From Ectothiorhodospiraceae bacterium (GTDB lineage: Bacteria > Pseudomonadota > Gammaproteobacteria > HK1): a stretch of DNA of 64,000 nt. Both the position numbers and the translations under genes were made by a program. Where the stretch lies: assembly GCA_024234875.1 (NCBI GenBank), contig JACKNM010000021.1:1-64000 (forward strand). The letters run 5' to 3'. This document shows, piece after piece, positions 18,462 to 27,276 of the stretch. The stretch's first letter is position 1. Each line of letters begins with the position of its first letter. Under the pieces are notes generated by a model that worked only from the letters and a program-made list of their open reading frames with translations, was not told the origin of the DNA and made no database searches.

Positions 18462-19657
18462 TGCCCCGGCCGGCTCCGCGCGGCGGTGCCGCCGGCATCG
18501 CGGTGCTGAGCGTCGGCTTGCGCCCGTTCTTCCTCGGTGCCGCTGTCTGGGCGGCGCTGGCCATGGCGTTGTGGCTCGCGGTGCTCGGCGGGGCCCCGGT
18601 CCGATTCGCGCTCGATCCGCTCGCCTGGCATGTCCACGCGCTCCTGTTCGGGTTCGCGCCCGGGGTGGTGGCCGGGTTCCTGCTGACCGCGGCGGCGGCC
18701 TGGACCGGTCGACGACCCCTGACCGGCCCGGCGTTGCTCGCGATGTTCGTGCTGTGGTCGGTCGGGCGGGCGATCTCGCTCGTACCGGGGCTCGGACCCA
18801 CGTGGCTCGCGCTCGTCGACGGGGCCTTCCTGGTCGCGCTCGGGGCGTGGGTGACGCATGCCGTGGTCGCGGCCCGCAACTGGCGCAACCTCGGGGTCGC
18901 GGCCCTCGTCTGGTCCCTGCTCGCGGCGGACCTCGTGTTCCTGCTCGGCGCCTCGCTCGGCGTCGACCGGTCGAGCGCGGCACGTGCCGGCATCGCGGTT
19001 CTGGTGGCCCTGGTGCTGGTCATCGGCGGACGGGTCGTCCCCGCGTTCACCCGCAACTGGCTGGCGTCGCGCGGACCGGGGCGGATGCCGGCACCGGCCG
19101 GCGGGGTGGACCGGCTCGCTGCTGGCGCGGCGGCGCTGGCCCTGCCGGCCTGGGTGGTGGCGCCGCAATCCGCGCCGAGCGCCGCGCTCGCGCTGGCCGC
19201 CGCCGTGATCCACGGGCTTCGCCTCGCGCGATGGGCGGGCGAGCGCACCGTCGCCAACCCCTTGGTGCTGGTGCTCCACGTCGCCTACGGGCTCGCGGTG
19301 GTCGGCTTCTTGCTGGTCGCGGTGCCGGTGATCGCGCCTGGCGCGCTCGGCGTCACCGGCGCGGCCCACGGCTGGACGGTGGGTGCGATCGGGACGATGA
19401 CGCTCGCGATGATGACCCGCGCGAGCCTCGGTCACACCGGTCGGGCGCTGGCCGCAGGTGCCGCGACCCGTCTCGTCTACCTGGCCATCCTGGTCGCGGT
19501 CTCGGCCCGACTCGCGGCGGACCTCGGCCTGGGCCAGACGGCACTGGTCGCGGCCGGCTCGGCGTGGATTGCCGCCTACGGCGGATTCGCCGCCGCCTAT
19601 GCCGGGCCCCTGGTTCGTCCCCGGGCCGACGCGCGCGGCGGCGCGCCGGCCGCCTGA
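18461..19657 (+). CDS. nnrS: NnrS family membrane protein
   Basis: A 398-residue polytopic inner-membrane protein with about 12 hydrophobic segments. NnrS proteins are haem- and copper-containing and protect against nitric oxide stress. The family marks LRPFFLGAAVWAALAM at the N-terminus, WHVHALLFGFAPGVVAGFLLTA and GGRVVPAFTRNWL are present. The start overlaps the folate gene stop. No denitrification gene or NnrR box is visible nearby, so its regulation is unclear. Confidence 0.93.
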   Translation: MPRPAPRGGAAGIAVLSVGLRPFFLGAAVWAALAMALWLAVLGGAPVRFALDPLAWHVHALLFGFAPGVVAGFLLTAAAAWTGRRPLTGPALLAMFVLWSVGRAISLVPGLGPTWLALVDGAFLVALGAWVTHAVVAARNWRNLGVAALVWSLLAADLVFLLGASLGVDRSSAARAGIAVLVALVLVIGGRVVPAFTRNWLASRGPGRMPAPAGGVDRLAAGAAALALPAWVVAPQSAPSAALALAAAVIHGLRLARWAGERTVANPLVLVLHVAYGLAVVGFLLVAVPVIAPGALGVTGAAHGWTVGAIGTMTLAMMTRASLGHTGRALAAGAATRLVYLAILVAVSARLAADLGLGQTALVAAGSAWIAAYGGFAAAYAGPLVRPRADARGGAPAA

Positions 19658-19703
19658 GCGGCGGCGCCACCGGGAAGTGGCGAATGCCGAGGGGCCGGCG
19701 CCG

Positions 19704-20474
19704 TCACCAGGCCGAGTAGCCGCCGTCGACCAGCAGGTCGGCACCGGTCATGAACGAGGCGTCGTCGCTCGCCAGGTACACGGCACTGCGTGCGATCTCG
19801 CTCGCCTCGCCCAGCCGTCCCATCGGGTGGCGCGGCCCCCACACGCGTTGCGCCTCCTCCATCGAGCCGAAGCGCCGGGTCATCCGCGCGGTGGCGATGC
19901 CGCCCGGCGAGAGCGTGTTCGAGCGGATGCCGCGGTCGGCATAGTCGAGCGCAATTCCCTTGGCGAGCTGCACCAGACCGCCCTTGGTGGTGCAGTAGGC
20001 AGCCTGACCGGCGTTGGCGACCCGGGCCATCTGCGAGGCGAGGAGGATGATGCTGCCGCCGCCGGCGGCGAGCAGATGAGGAATGCCGTGGCGGCACACC
20101 CGGTAGGCGCCGTTCAGGTTGACGTCCATCGCCTCCAGCCAGTCGGCCTCACCGAGCTCGTGCAGAGGGGCGAGAGGCGTGAAGGTCGCGGCGCAGCAGA
20201 CCACGGTATCGATGCCGCCGAGAGCATCGGCCGCCTCCCGAATCGACCGCGCCACCGCGGTGTCGTCGCGGACGTCGCAGGTGGCAGCGTGCGTTCGCGC
20301 GCCGGTGGCGCCGAGGCGCTCGGCCTCGCGGCGCGCGGCGTCGCCGGAGACGTCGGCGAGCGCCACCGCCGCGCCCTCGGCGACGAAGGCGTCGGCGATG
20401 GCGAGGCCAATCCCCTGGGCGGCGCCGGTGACGAAGGCGCGTCGGCCCTCGAGTCGTCGAGTCGAGTGGGTCAT
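19704..20474 (-). CDS. SDR-family oxidoreductase
   Basis: A 256-residue classical short-chain dehydrogenase. Cofactor motif TGAAQGIG near the N-terminus; Asp after beta-2 (LADVSG) suggests NAD. Catalytic Ser lies in ILLASQ and YCTTK gives Tyr and Lys. The end FMTGADLLVDGGYSAW is typical. The substrate is unknown. It lies convergent to nnrS and divergent from the SRP RNA and sarcosine oxidase operon, so a link to either is not evident. Confidence 0.9.
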   Translation of the reverse strand: MTHSTRRLEGRRAFVTGAAQGIGLAIADAFVAEGAAVALADVSGDAARREAERLGATGARTHAATCDVRDDTAVARSIREAADALGGIDTVVCCAATFTPLAPLHELGEADWLEAMDVNLNGAYRVCRHGIPHLLAAGGGSIILLASQMARVANAGQAAYCTTKGGLVQLAKGIALDYADRGIRSNTLSPGGIATARMTRRFGSMEEAQRVWGPRHPMGRLGEASEIARSAVYLASDDASFMTGADLLVDGGYSAW

Positions 20475-20611
20475 CGGGGTCCTCCAACCAAGGGGTGACG
20501 AGTGGGCGCGCGGGGCGGCGGTGGCCCGCCGACGCTCGCGGCGGGCGAACGATATCAGCGTGCGGCGGCCATCGGCATCTCGCGGCCCTCGCGGAGGTGC
20601 GCGTGCGCCGC

Positions 20612-20617
20612 TATACT
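20612..20617 (+). promoter_or_regulatory. Likely -10 box upstream of ffs
   Basis: TATACT is a near-consensus -10 hexamer in a very GC-rich context about 90 bp before the SRP RNA core. No good -35 is seen, so the start and the 5' processing of the RNA remain unknown. Confidence 0.4.
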
Positions 20618-20702
20618 CGCGCCCCGTCGAGTCGGGTGTGCACGGTGGGTCGCCGCGCAGCGTGCGCTGCGATGCGCCCGAGAAACCCGGCTCGCGGCCA
20701 CC

Positions 20703-20818
20703 ATGGTGGCCCGCATCGGTCCCCTCGCATCGCTAGGTTGTGAACCCCGTCAGGCCCGGAAGGGAGCAGCGGCAGCAGCTGATGCGGGTGCCGGGGTGTG
20801 GCTGATGCGGGCTGCCTC
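20703..20818 (+). ncRNA. ffs: Signal recognition particle RNA (4.5S, small bacterial type)
   Basis: The conserved Ffh-binding domain is clear: GTGAACCCCGTCAGGCCC followed by GGAAGGGAGCAGCGGCAGCAG (20740-20777), which carries the symmetric loop and GGAA tetraloop. The distal stem is supported by GCCCGCATC (20709-20717) pairing with GATGCGGGC (20804-20812). The 3' half reads GGTGCCGGGGTGTGGCTG as in gammaproteobacterial SRP RNAs. Ends are approximate. Confidence 0.9.
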
Positions 20819-20908
20819 CATCCGTACCGCCGGTCAGGCGGGGTCGGCGAACGGCCGCTGCCGGCGAGAGCGAGGGGGCGCCGATGCCACGGTACGGTCG
20901 AGCGTGAC

Positions 20909-22162
20909 ATGAGGTACTCGTTCCTCGCGCTCGCGGCCAACGCGCTGCGCGGGCATCGCCGATGGCGACCCGCCTGGCGCAGCCCGCAGCCGCAACGCGG
21001 CTACGAGGTGGTGATCGTCGGCGGTGGCGGTCACGCCCTGGCGACCGCCTACTACCTCGCCAAGCTGCACGGGGTGACCGACGTCGCGGTCCTCGAGCGC
21101 GGCTGGATCGGCGGCGGTAACACCGGCCGCAACACCACCATCGTCCGCTCGAATTACCTGCACGACGCCAACGCCCATTTCTACGAGCACTCGCTGAAGC
21201 TGTGGGAGGGGTTGTCGCGCGACCTCAACTACAACGTGATGTTCAGCCCGCGTGGGGTGCTCAACCTCGCGCACTCCGACGGCCAGCTCGAGACCTACTC
21301 GCGCCGCGGCAACGCGATGCGCATGAACGGCATCGACGCGGTGCTGCTCGACCGCGAGCAGGTGCGCGCGATGGTTCCCGACCTCGACTGCTCACCGCAG
21401 GCCCGCTACCCGGTGCACGGCGGGCTGCTGCAGCCGCGCGGCGGCACCGCCCGACACGATGCGGTGGCCTGGGGCTTCGCGCGCGCGGCGAGCGCGCTCG
21501 GCGTCGACATCATCCAGCAGTGCGAGGTGACCGGCATCCGCGTCGAGGCCGGGCGGGTGCAGGGGGTGGAGACGACGCGCGGCTACATCGGTGCCTCGAA
21601 GGTGGCGATCGCGGTCGCCGGGCACAGCTCGCGGGTGGCGGCGATGGCCGGCGTCGCGCTGCCGATCGAGTCGCACGTGCTGCAGGCGATGGTCACCGAG
21701 CCGGTCAAGCCGTTCCTCGACACCGTCGTCACCTCCGGCGCGACGCACCTCTACGTCAGCCAGACCAACAAGGGCGAGGTGCTGCTCGGCGGGGACATCG
21801 ATGGCTACAACTCCTACGCCCAGCGCGGCAACCTGCCCATCGTCGAGGACGTGCTGCGGGCCGCGGTGTCGCTGTTCCCGCGGCTGTCGCGGCTGCGGCT
21901 GATGCGCACCTGGGGCGGAATCATGGACATGACCATGGACGGCAGCCCGATCATCGGCAAGCTGCCGGTCGGCGGGCTGTACCTGAACGGCGGCTGGTGC
22001 TACGGCGGGTTCAAGGCGACGCCGGGCTCGGGCTGGGTCTTCGCGCACACCGTCGCCCACGACGAGCCGCACGCGTTGAACGCCGCGTTCAGTCTGGAGC
22101 GATTCTGGAGCGGTCACCTGATCGACGAGAAGGGGGCCGGCGCCACCCCCGGAGCGCACTGA
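20909..22162 (+). CDS. soxB: Sarcosine oxidase beta subunit
   Basis: A 417-residue FAD/FMN subunit of heterotetrameric sarcosine oxidase, which demethylates sarcosine to glycine and passes the methyl carbon to THF. Seen: an N-terminal nucleotide fold VVIVGGGGHALATAYYLA, GNTGRNTTIVRSNYL, and GGTARHDAVAWGFAR, whose His matches the covalent FMN site of the family. The C-terminus has GLYLNGGWCYGGFKATPGSG. The frame is open upstream into the SRP RNA, so ATG 20909, which begins MRYSFLALAANAL as in homologues, is chosen. First gene of soxBDAG. Confidence 0.95.
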   Translation: MRYSFLALAANALRGHRRWRPAWRSPQPQRGYEVVIVGGGGHALATAYYLAKLHGVTDVAVLERGWIGGGNTGRNTTIVRSNYLHDANAHFYEHSLKLWEGLSRDLNYNVMFSPRGVLNLAHSDGQLETYSRRGNAMRMNGIDAVLLDREQVRAMVPDLDCSPQARYPVHGGLLQPRGGTARHDAVAWGFARAASALGVDIIQQCEVTGIRVEAGRVQGVETTRGYIGASKVAIAVAGHSSRVAAMAGVALPIESHVLQAMVTEPVKPFLDTVVTSGATHLYVSQTNKGEVLLGGDIDGYNSYAQRGNLPIVEDVLRAAVSLFPRLSRLRLMRTWGGIMDMTMDGSPIIGKLPVGGLYLNGGWCYGGFKATPGSGWVFAHTVAHDEPHALNAAFSLERFWSGHLIDEKGAGATPGAH

Positions 22163-22443
22163 TGCTCTTGATCCCCTGTCCCCACTGCGGCCCGCGCGCG
22201 CAGGTCGAGTTCGCCTACGGTGGCGACGCCACGGTGGCGCGTCCGGTCGATCCCGACGCCGTCGGCGCGCGTCAGTGGCTGGACCACGTCTACCTGCGCG
22301 AGAACCCCAAGGGCCCACACCTCGAGTGGTGGCAGCACGTCGCGGGCTGCCGGGCGTGGATCCGCGTCAGGCGGGACACCGTCACCCATGCCGTTCTCGG
22401 CGCCGCAACGGCGGCGGGCTCGATCGAGGGCGGCGCATCGTGA
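22162..22443 (+). CDS. soxD: Sarcosine oxidase delta subunit
   Basis: A 93-residue zinc-binding subunit. The ligands are seen in PCPHCG near the N-terminus and in the HVAGC segment; WLDHVYLRENPKGPHLEWWQ is the family core. The ATG overlaps the soxB stop (TGATG), and the end overlaps soxA by GTGA. It stabilises the alpha-beta-gamma complex. Length is normal. Confidence 0.95.
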   Translation: MLLIPCPHCGPRAQVEFAYGGDATVARPVDPDAVGARQWLDHVYLRENPKGPHLEWWQHVAGCRAWIRVRRDTVTHAVLGAATAAGSIEGGAS

Positions 22444-25400
22444 GGTCGCAACCCTATCGCGCGGTGAACGGGGGCGCGCTCGATCGCACCCGACCGCTCA
22501 GGTTCACCTTCGACGGACGCACCTACGAGGGCTACGAGGGCGACACGCTCGCCTCCGCGCTCCTCGCCAACGGCGTGCGCCTGGTCGGACGGAGCTTCAA
22601 GTATCACCGCCCACGCGGCGTCTACGGCCTCGGTGCCGAGGAGCCGAATGCGCTGGTGCGGGTGGGCGAGGGCGCGGCCGCCACGCCCAATCTCAAGGCC
22701 ACCGAGGTGCTGCTCCGCGACGCGATGGTGGTGCGGAGTCAGAACCGCTGGCCCTCGCTCTCCCTCGACGCCGGAGCGCTCGCCGGTGCGCTGTCGCGCG
22801 TGCTGCCGGCCGGCTTCTACTACAAGACGTTCATGGGGCCGCCCGGGTGGTGGATGCTGTTCGAGCCCTTCATCCGGCGCGCCGCCGGGCTCGGCCGACC
22901 ACCCGAGGGCACCGATCCCGATCGCTACGGTCGCCGGTTCGCGCACTGCGACGTGCTGGTGGTCGGCGCCGGGCCGGCGGGCCTCGCCGCAGCGCTGGCG
23001 GCCTCGAGTGGCGGGGCACGGGTCACCCTGGTCGACGACGCCGACCGCCTCGGCGGCAGCCTGCTCCAGGGCCCCGCGGCCGTCGACGGCCTCGATGCCG
23101 CACGCTGGGTCGGCCGCGCGGCGCGCACGCTCGACGCCCGTCCACGTGTGCGGGTGCTGCGCCGCGCGCTCGCGTTCGGCTACTACGACGACAACCTGGT
23201 CGCGGTGTGTGAGCAGGTCGACGGCGAGGGCGCGCCGGCACCGCGCGAGCGGGTGTGGTGGATTCGCGCCCGCGAGGTGGTGCTCGCGACCGGCGCGGTC
23301 GAGCGCGGGCTGGTCTTCCCGGGCAACGACCGTCCGGGGGTGATGCTCGCCAGCGCGGCGCGCGCCTACGCCTGGCGCCACGCCGTCGCCTGTGGCCGCC
23401 GCGCGGTGGTGACGACCAACAACGACAGCGCCTACGACGCGATACCGGCGCTCGCCGGGGTCGGTTGCGAGGTGGCGGCGGTGGTCGACCTCCGCGCCGG
23501 GGGGCCGGGCGAGCCGGCGGCAGCGCTCGCGGAGGCCGCCGGTGCGCGGATTCTCCGCGGGTACGCGGTCACCGCGACCGATGGCGGCGTCTCGCTGCAG
23601 GGCGTCGAGGTGCGCGCGGTGGCGTCGAGCGCGGAAGCCGACGGCGTGCTGGAGACCCGAGGCCCGCCAGAGCAGATCGCCTGCGATCTCCTCTGCGTGT
23701 CCGGTGGCTGGAATCCCGCGGTCCAGCTCTTCTCGCAGTCGCAGGGCAGCCTGCGTTGGGACGCCGCGCGCGCCGCTTTCGTGCCCGGGCAGTCGCGGCA
23801 GCGCGAGCGCTCGGCGGGCGCGGCGGCCGGGGTCGAGGGTCTGGCGGCGGCGCTCGAGTCGGGGCACGCGGCAGGGGAGGCGGCGGCCCTGGCCTGCGGG
23901 CTGCGCGCGAGCGCCGGCACCTCGCCCCGGGCCGAGCCGGCACCGGAGCGTGCGCCCCTGCGCCCGGTCTGGCGAATCGCCCACCCCGGCGGCTCCGGTG
24001 GCAAGGCGTTCGTGGATCTACAGAACGACGTCACGGTGGACGACGTGCTCCTCGCCGAGCGCGAGGGCTATCGCCACCCCGAGCACCTGAAGCGCTACAC
24101 CACGCTCGGCATGGGCACCGACCAGGGGCGGGTCGGTGGGCTGAACGGCGTCGCGGTGCTCGCGAGTCGTCTCGGCCGGCCGGTGGAGGCGGTGGGGCTC
24201 ACCACGTTCCGCGCGCCGACCGCGCCGGTCACCGTCGGTGCGATCGCCGGCGGCGAGGTCGGCGCCCAACTCGCGCCGACTCGGCTCACGCCCCTGCACG
24301 GGTGGCACGAGGCCGCCGGCGCGCCGATGGTCCCCGCCGGCGCGTGGCTGCGGCCGCGCTGCTATCCGCGGGACGGCGAGACCCAGGCCGAGGCCATCCG
24401 TCGCGAGGTGACGACGGTGCGCGGCGCGGTCGGCCTGGTCGACGTCTCGACCCTCGGCAAGATCGAGGTGCGCGGTCGCGACGCCGGCGCGTTCCTCGAG
24501 CGCATCTACGCCAATCCGGTGTCGGACCTCGCGCCCGGGCGGGTGCGCTACGGGCTGATGCTGCGCGAGGACGGCCTGGTCTTCGACGACGGCACCCTCG
24601 CCCGGCCCGACGCCGCGAGCTGGTATCTCACCACCACCACCGCCAACGCTGCGCGGGTGCTCGCGCACCTCGAGCGTTACGCGCAGACGGTGTGGCCGTC
24701 GCTCGCGGTGCACATGGTCTCGGTCACCGACCAGTGGGCGGCGATGGCGATCGCCGGTCCGGCCGCGCGCGCGGTGCTGGCACGGGTGTGCGGCGCCGGC
24801 GCGGTCTCCGACGGCGCGCTGCCCTTCATGGGTTGCGCGTCGGCGGAGATCGCCGGGGTCACGGTACGTCTGCTGCGAATCACCTTCTCGGGCGAGCTCG
24901 CCTACGAGGTCCACGTCGGCGCCGACCACGGCCGCCTGGTATGGGAGACACTGCTCGAGGCTGGTGCGGCGCACGGCATTGCCCCCTACGGCACCGAGGC
25001 GATGGGGGTCCTGCGCATCGAGAAGGGTCACCCCGCCGGACCGGAGCTCGACGGCAACACCACGCCTCGGGATCTGCGTCTCGATCGGCTGCTCGCGCGC
25101 AAGGCGGAGGACTTCGTCGGGCGTCGAGCCCTCGAGCGGCCGGGCCTCGTCGACCCGTCGCGGCCGCGGCTGGTCGGTCTGGTCTCGGAGGACGGCCAGC
25201 GCATCGGCGCCGGCGCCCAGCTCGTCACCAACCCAGCCGCACCGAAGCCCCTGCGCACGCTCGGGCATGTGACCTCGGCCTGCCTGAGCCCGACCCTCGG
25301 CCGCCCGATCGCGCTGGCGCTGCTCACTGACGGTGATGCGCGTCGCGGCGAGCTCCTGTGCGCAGCCGCACCGGTGGCCGGGCTGCACACACGGGTTCGG

Positions 25401-25451
25401 GTGACCGACCCGGTCTTCGTCGATCCGAAGGGGAGGCGGCCACGTGGCTGA
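22440..25451 (+). CDS. soxA: Sarcosine oxidase alpha subunit
   Basis: A 1003-residue subunit, normal length. Residues ~10-110 resemble a ferredoxin-like 2Fe-2S fold region (FTFDGRTYEGYEGDTLASAL). Residues ~160-450 form the NAD-binding pyridine nucleotide-disulfide domain (DVLVVGAGPAGLAAALAA). The last ~400 residues are a GcvT-type tetrahydrofolate-binding aminomethyltransferase domain (GLVDVSTLGKIEVRGRDA). GTG 22440 overlaps the soxD TGA. It oxidises sarcosine together with SoxB and gives 5,10-methylene-THF. Confidence 0.95.
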   Translation: MRSQPYRAVNGGALDRTRPLRFTFDGRTYEGYEGDTLASALLANGVRLVGRSFKYHRPRGVYGLGAEEPNALVRVGEGAAATPNLKATEVLLRDAMVVRSQNRWPSLSLDAGALAGALSRVLPAGFYYKTFMGPPGWWMLFEPFIRRAAGLGRPPEGTDPDRYGRRFAHCDVLVVGAGPAGLAAALAASSGGARVTLVDDADRLGGSLLQGPAAVDGLDAARWVGRAARTLDARPRVRVLRRALAFGYYDDNLVAVCEQVDGEGAPAPRERVWWIRAREVVLATGAVERGLVFPGNDRPGVMLASAARAYAWRHAVACGRRAVVTTNNDSAYDAIPALAGVGCEVAAVVDLRAGGPGEPAAALAEAAGARILRGYAVTATDGGVSLQGVEVRAVASSAEADGVLETRGPPEQIACDLLCVSGGWNPAVQLFSQSQGSLRWDAARAAFVPGQSRQRERSAGAAAGVEGLAAALESGHAAGEAAALACGLRASAGTSPRAEPAPERAPLRPVWRIAHPGGSGGKAFVDLQNDVTVDDVLLAEREGYRHPEHLKRYTTLGMGTDQGRVGGLNGVAVLASRLGRPVEAVGLTTFRAPTAPVTVGAIAGGEVGAQLAPTRLTPLHGWHEAAGAPMVPAGAWLRPRCYPRDGETQAEAIRREVTTVRGAVGLVDVSTLGKIEVRGRDAGAFLERIYANPVSDLAPGRVRYGLMLREDGLVFDDGTLARPDAASWYLTTTTANAARVLAHLERYAQTVWPSLAVHMVSVTDQWAAMAIAGPAARAVLARVCGAGAVSDGALPFMGCASAEIAGVTVRLLRITFSGELAYEVHVGADHGRLVWETLLEAGAAHGIAPYGTEAMGVLRIEKGHPAGPELDGNTTPRDLRLDRLLARKAEDFVGRRALERPGLVDPSRPRLVGLVSEDGQRIGAGAQLVTNPAAPKPLRTLGHVTSACLSPTLGRPIALALLTDGDARRGELLCAAAPVAGLHTRVRVTDPVFVDPKGRRPRG

Positions 25452-26061
25452 GTCGTCCGAGCATCGTGACGTGACCCGTCGCTCGGCGGTCGCCGCTCGC
25501 CTCGCGGCATTCGAGGCCCGCATCCCGTGGCCAGGCCCCCAGGTCACGATTCGGGAGCGGCGCCCCGGCGCGGTGGCGGCAGTGCACGGCGTGAGCGCCG
25601 AGGGGCTGTCGGCGGCGCTCGCCGCGGCGGAGGGCGAGCCCGAGTGGAGTCCCGCGCCGGGGTCGGGGCAGGCGGCGGAGTGCGGTCCTCTGACCGCGAT
25701 GTGGACCGGACCGGATCAGTGGCTGCTGGTCGACGCGACCGCCACCCCCGACGCCTTGGTCGAGCGCCTCGCCGCGGTCGAGTCGGCGGGCGGCGCGGTC
25801 TTCGACGTGAGCCACGCTCGCGTGTGTCTGCGGCTTCGTGGACCCGCCGCAGAGCCACTGCTCGCCACCGGCTGCCCACTGGACCTCGAGGCGATGCCGG
25901 TGGGTGGGTGTGGCGCCTCGGTGCTCGGACCGTTCACGGTCGTCGTGCGCCGCCTCGGTCAGGAGTCGTTCGATCTCTGGGTCGCGCGCAGTTACGCGCT
26001 GGCCTGCGTCGAGTGGCTCGAGCACGAGGGGGAGGCATTCGGCATCGCACCCGAGTGGTGA
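25444..26061 (+). CDS. soxG: Sarcosine oxidase gamma subunit
   Basis: A 205-residue GcvT/YgfZ-like subunit. Family blocks: GPDQWLLVD, FDVSHARVCLRLRGPAAEPLLATGCPLDL and RSYALACVEWLEHEG near the C-terminus. It starts at GTG 25444 inside the last codons of soxA (8-base overlap), which completes the coupled soxBDAG order. glyA and purU, often linked to such operons, are not here. A terminator hairpin follows. Confidence 0.93.
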   Translation: MAESSEHRDVTRRSAVAARLAAFEARIPWPGPQVTIRERRPGAVAAVHGVSAEGLSAALAAAEGEPEWSPAPGSGQAAECGPLTAMWTGPDQWLLVDATATPDALVERLAAVESAGGAVFDVSHARVCLRLRGPAAEPLLATGCPLDLEAMPVGGCGASVLGPFTVVVRRLGQESFDLWVARSYALACVEWLEHEGEAFGIAPEW

Positions 26062-26082
26062 GCCGGGCCCCAGAAACGCGAA

Positions 26083-26101
26083 GGCCCCGCGATGCGGGGC
26101 C
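26083..26101. terminator. Bidirectional terminator between soxG and the PEP-CTERM gene
   Basis: GGCCCCGC (26083-26090) pairs with GCGGGGCC (26094-26101) over 8 bp with a 3-nt loop. It sits between convergent genes. The minus-strand side is followed by TTCGCGTTTCTGG, a weak T-tract. Confidence 0.65.
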
Positions 26102-26138
26102 CTGCTGAGGTTGCGTCGGCGCCCGCGGGCGCCTCGGC

Positions 26139-26849
26139 TCAGTGTCGGCGACGCGCGGTCCGCCCGAGCCCGGCCAGCGCCAGACCCAGGATGGCCAGGG
26201 TCGCCGGCTCGGGGACGTTGTTCGACGTGACCTGCCCGACCGAGAACTGGCCGTCGTCCAGCGCGGACAGCTCGCCGGCCGGACCGAGCCCGATGTCACC
26301 GAGGGTGATCTCGAGGTCCTCGCAAGGGTCGCCCGAGATGGTCAGGCAGCCGCTCACGCTCCAGGTCATCTGAAGACCGTGGATCTCCGTCGGAGTCGCG
26401 AGGTCCGAGATGGTCCAGACCAGGAAGTTGTCGCCGGCACCCACCAGGGAATTGCCGGTGTCGAACACGACGGTGGCCGACAGCGGGCTGCCCGACTCGT
26501 CCAGCAGCACGAGTGCCGCGTCGAGCACGAAGTCATCGAAGTCCGCGTCCGCCAGGAACGTCGCGGTGAACTGGAGGCTGGTGGTCCCCGCAGAGTTCTG
26601 CACCTCGATGAACAGGTCGTCGAAGTCGACGTTCCACTGTGCGGTGTCGACGGTGGCCGTGGTGTCGGGAATGGCGATGGTGCAGGGCTGACCGGGCCCC
26701 GGGCAGTCAGGCACGCCGACGACGTCGACCGCGCTCGCCGCGTGGGGCACGAGCATCGTCGTCAGTGCTGCCAGGCCACCGAGCAGCGCGGCGCGGAGCG
26801 TGGGCGCGAGACGCTGTCCGCGGCTGGTGGTCTCAGAGTAATTCGTCAT
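26139..26849 (-). CDS. PEP-CTERM sorting-domain protein
   Basis: A 236-residue secreted protein. It has an N-terminal signal (LAALTTMLVPHAASA), a low-complexity Asp-rich middle predicted to be beta-rich, and a textbook C-terminal sorting signal: NVPEPATLAILGLALAG, then GLGRTARRRH. Such proteins are cut and sorted by exosortase; exosortase A is at 62360. Four cysteines in the mature region could form disulfides. ATG 26849 gives the signal peptide; the frame extends to 26927 without need. A sigma-54 type promoter lies ~130 bp upstream. The function of the mature part is unknown. Confidence 0.92.
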   Translation of the reverse strand: MTNYSETTSRGQRLAPTLRAALLGGLAALTTMLVPHAASAVDVVGVPDCPGPGQPCTIAIPDTTATVDTAQWNVDFDDLFIEVQNSAGTTSLQFTATFLADADFDDFVLDAALVLLDESGSPLSATVVFDTGNSLVGAGDNFLVWTISDLATPTEIHGLQMTWSVSGCLTISGDPCEDLEITLGDIGLGPAGELSALDDGQFSVGQVTSNNVPEPATLAILGLALAGLGRTARRRH

Positions 26850-26978
26850 CTCGCAAGCCCTTGTCTGGTAAGCCGTTGGTTCGAGCACTGTCCGTCCCGG
26901 GGCAACGGATCTGGGGATTGTTCTCAAGCCGCGAGCGTACGCTCGATGTTGGCTTGCCGTGCCCTGACTCCCTCGGAA

Positions 26979-26994
26979 GCAACCGCCATGCCAG
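26979..26994 (-). promoter_or_regulatory. Sigma-54 (-24/-12) promoter for the PEP-CTERM gene
   Basis: On the minus strand TGGCATGGCGGTTGCTT matches the RpoN consensus TGGCACG-N4-TTGCT with one change and exact spacing between the GG and GC elements. It would start transcription near 26968 and give a ~120-nt leader. The window also encodes PrsR, a sigma-54 activator of PEP-CTERM systems. Confidence 0.72.
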
Positions 26995-27056
26995 ATGTCG
27001 AAAATGTCTATTCGTCAATGACTTGAGAGCGCTGCGGCAGGTCCTCGGGAACGATC

Positions 27057-27073
27057 TGTAAAGCTTTCCGACA
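27057..27073 (-). promoter_or_regulatory. Candidate upstream activator site (PrsR?)
   Basis: TGTCGGAAAGCTTTACA (minus strand) has TGT/ACA ends and a perfect AAAGCTTT core. It sits about 65 bp upstream of the -24 box, a usual place for an enhancer-binding protein. That PrsR binds it is inference. Confidence 0.35.
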
Positions 27074-27276
27074 TTCGCCGCCTCGGTGGTCTGATGGTTA
27101 CCGATGCCGAGACGGCCGATCGAATTGTGAAGAACTGATAATTCAACCGGTTGAGCTCGAATCGTCGGGCCGGTGGGGGTTGTAAAGGAAGCCGACAGGC
27201 GCCGGGACGACCGTGCTTTCGCCGGTCGGTGCACGGTGGCATCCTCGTCGCTCGGAAGACGAGCGGAGTGCTGGCA

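Larger units (their letters stand above)
26850..27276. other. 427-bp divergent regulatory region
   Basis: It lies between the PEP-CTERM gene (minus) and the FAD oxidoreductase (plus). It is less GC-rich than its surroundings around 27000-27150. It holds the sigma-54 box and candidate activator site listed separately. GGAG at 27265-27268 is the ribosome site of the plus-strand gene. No coding sequence is supported. Confidence 0.55.

Noticed and set aside
20798..20908. An upstream start for soxB
   Set aside because: The added residues overlap the 3' end of the SRP RNA and do not resemble SoxB.
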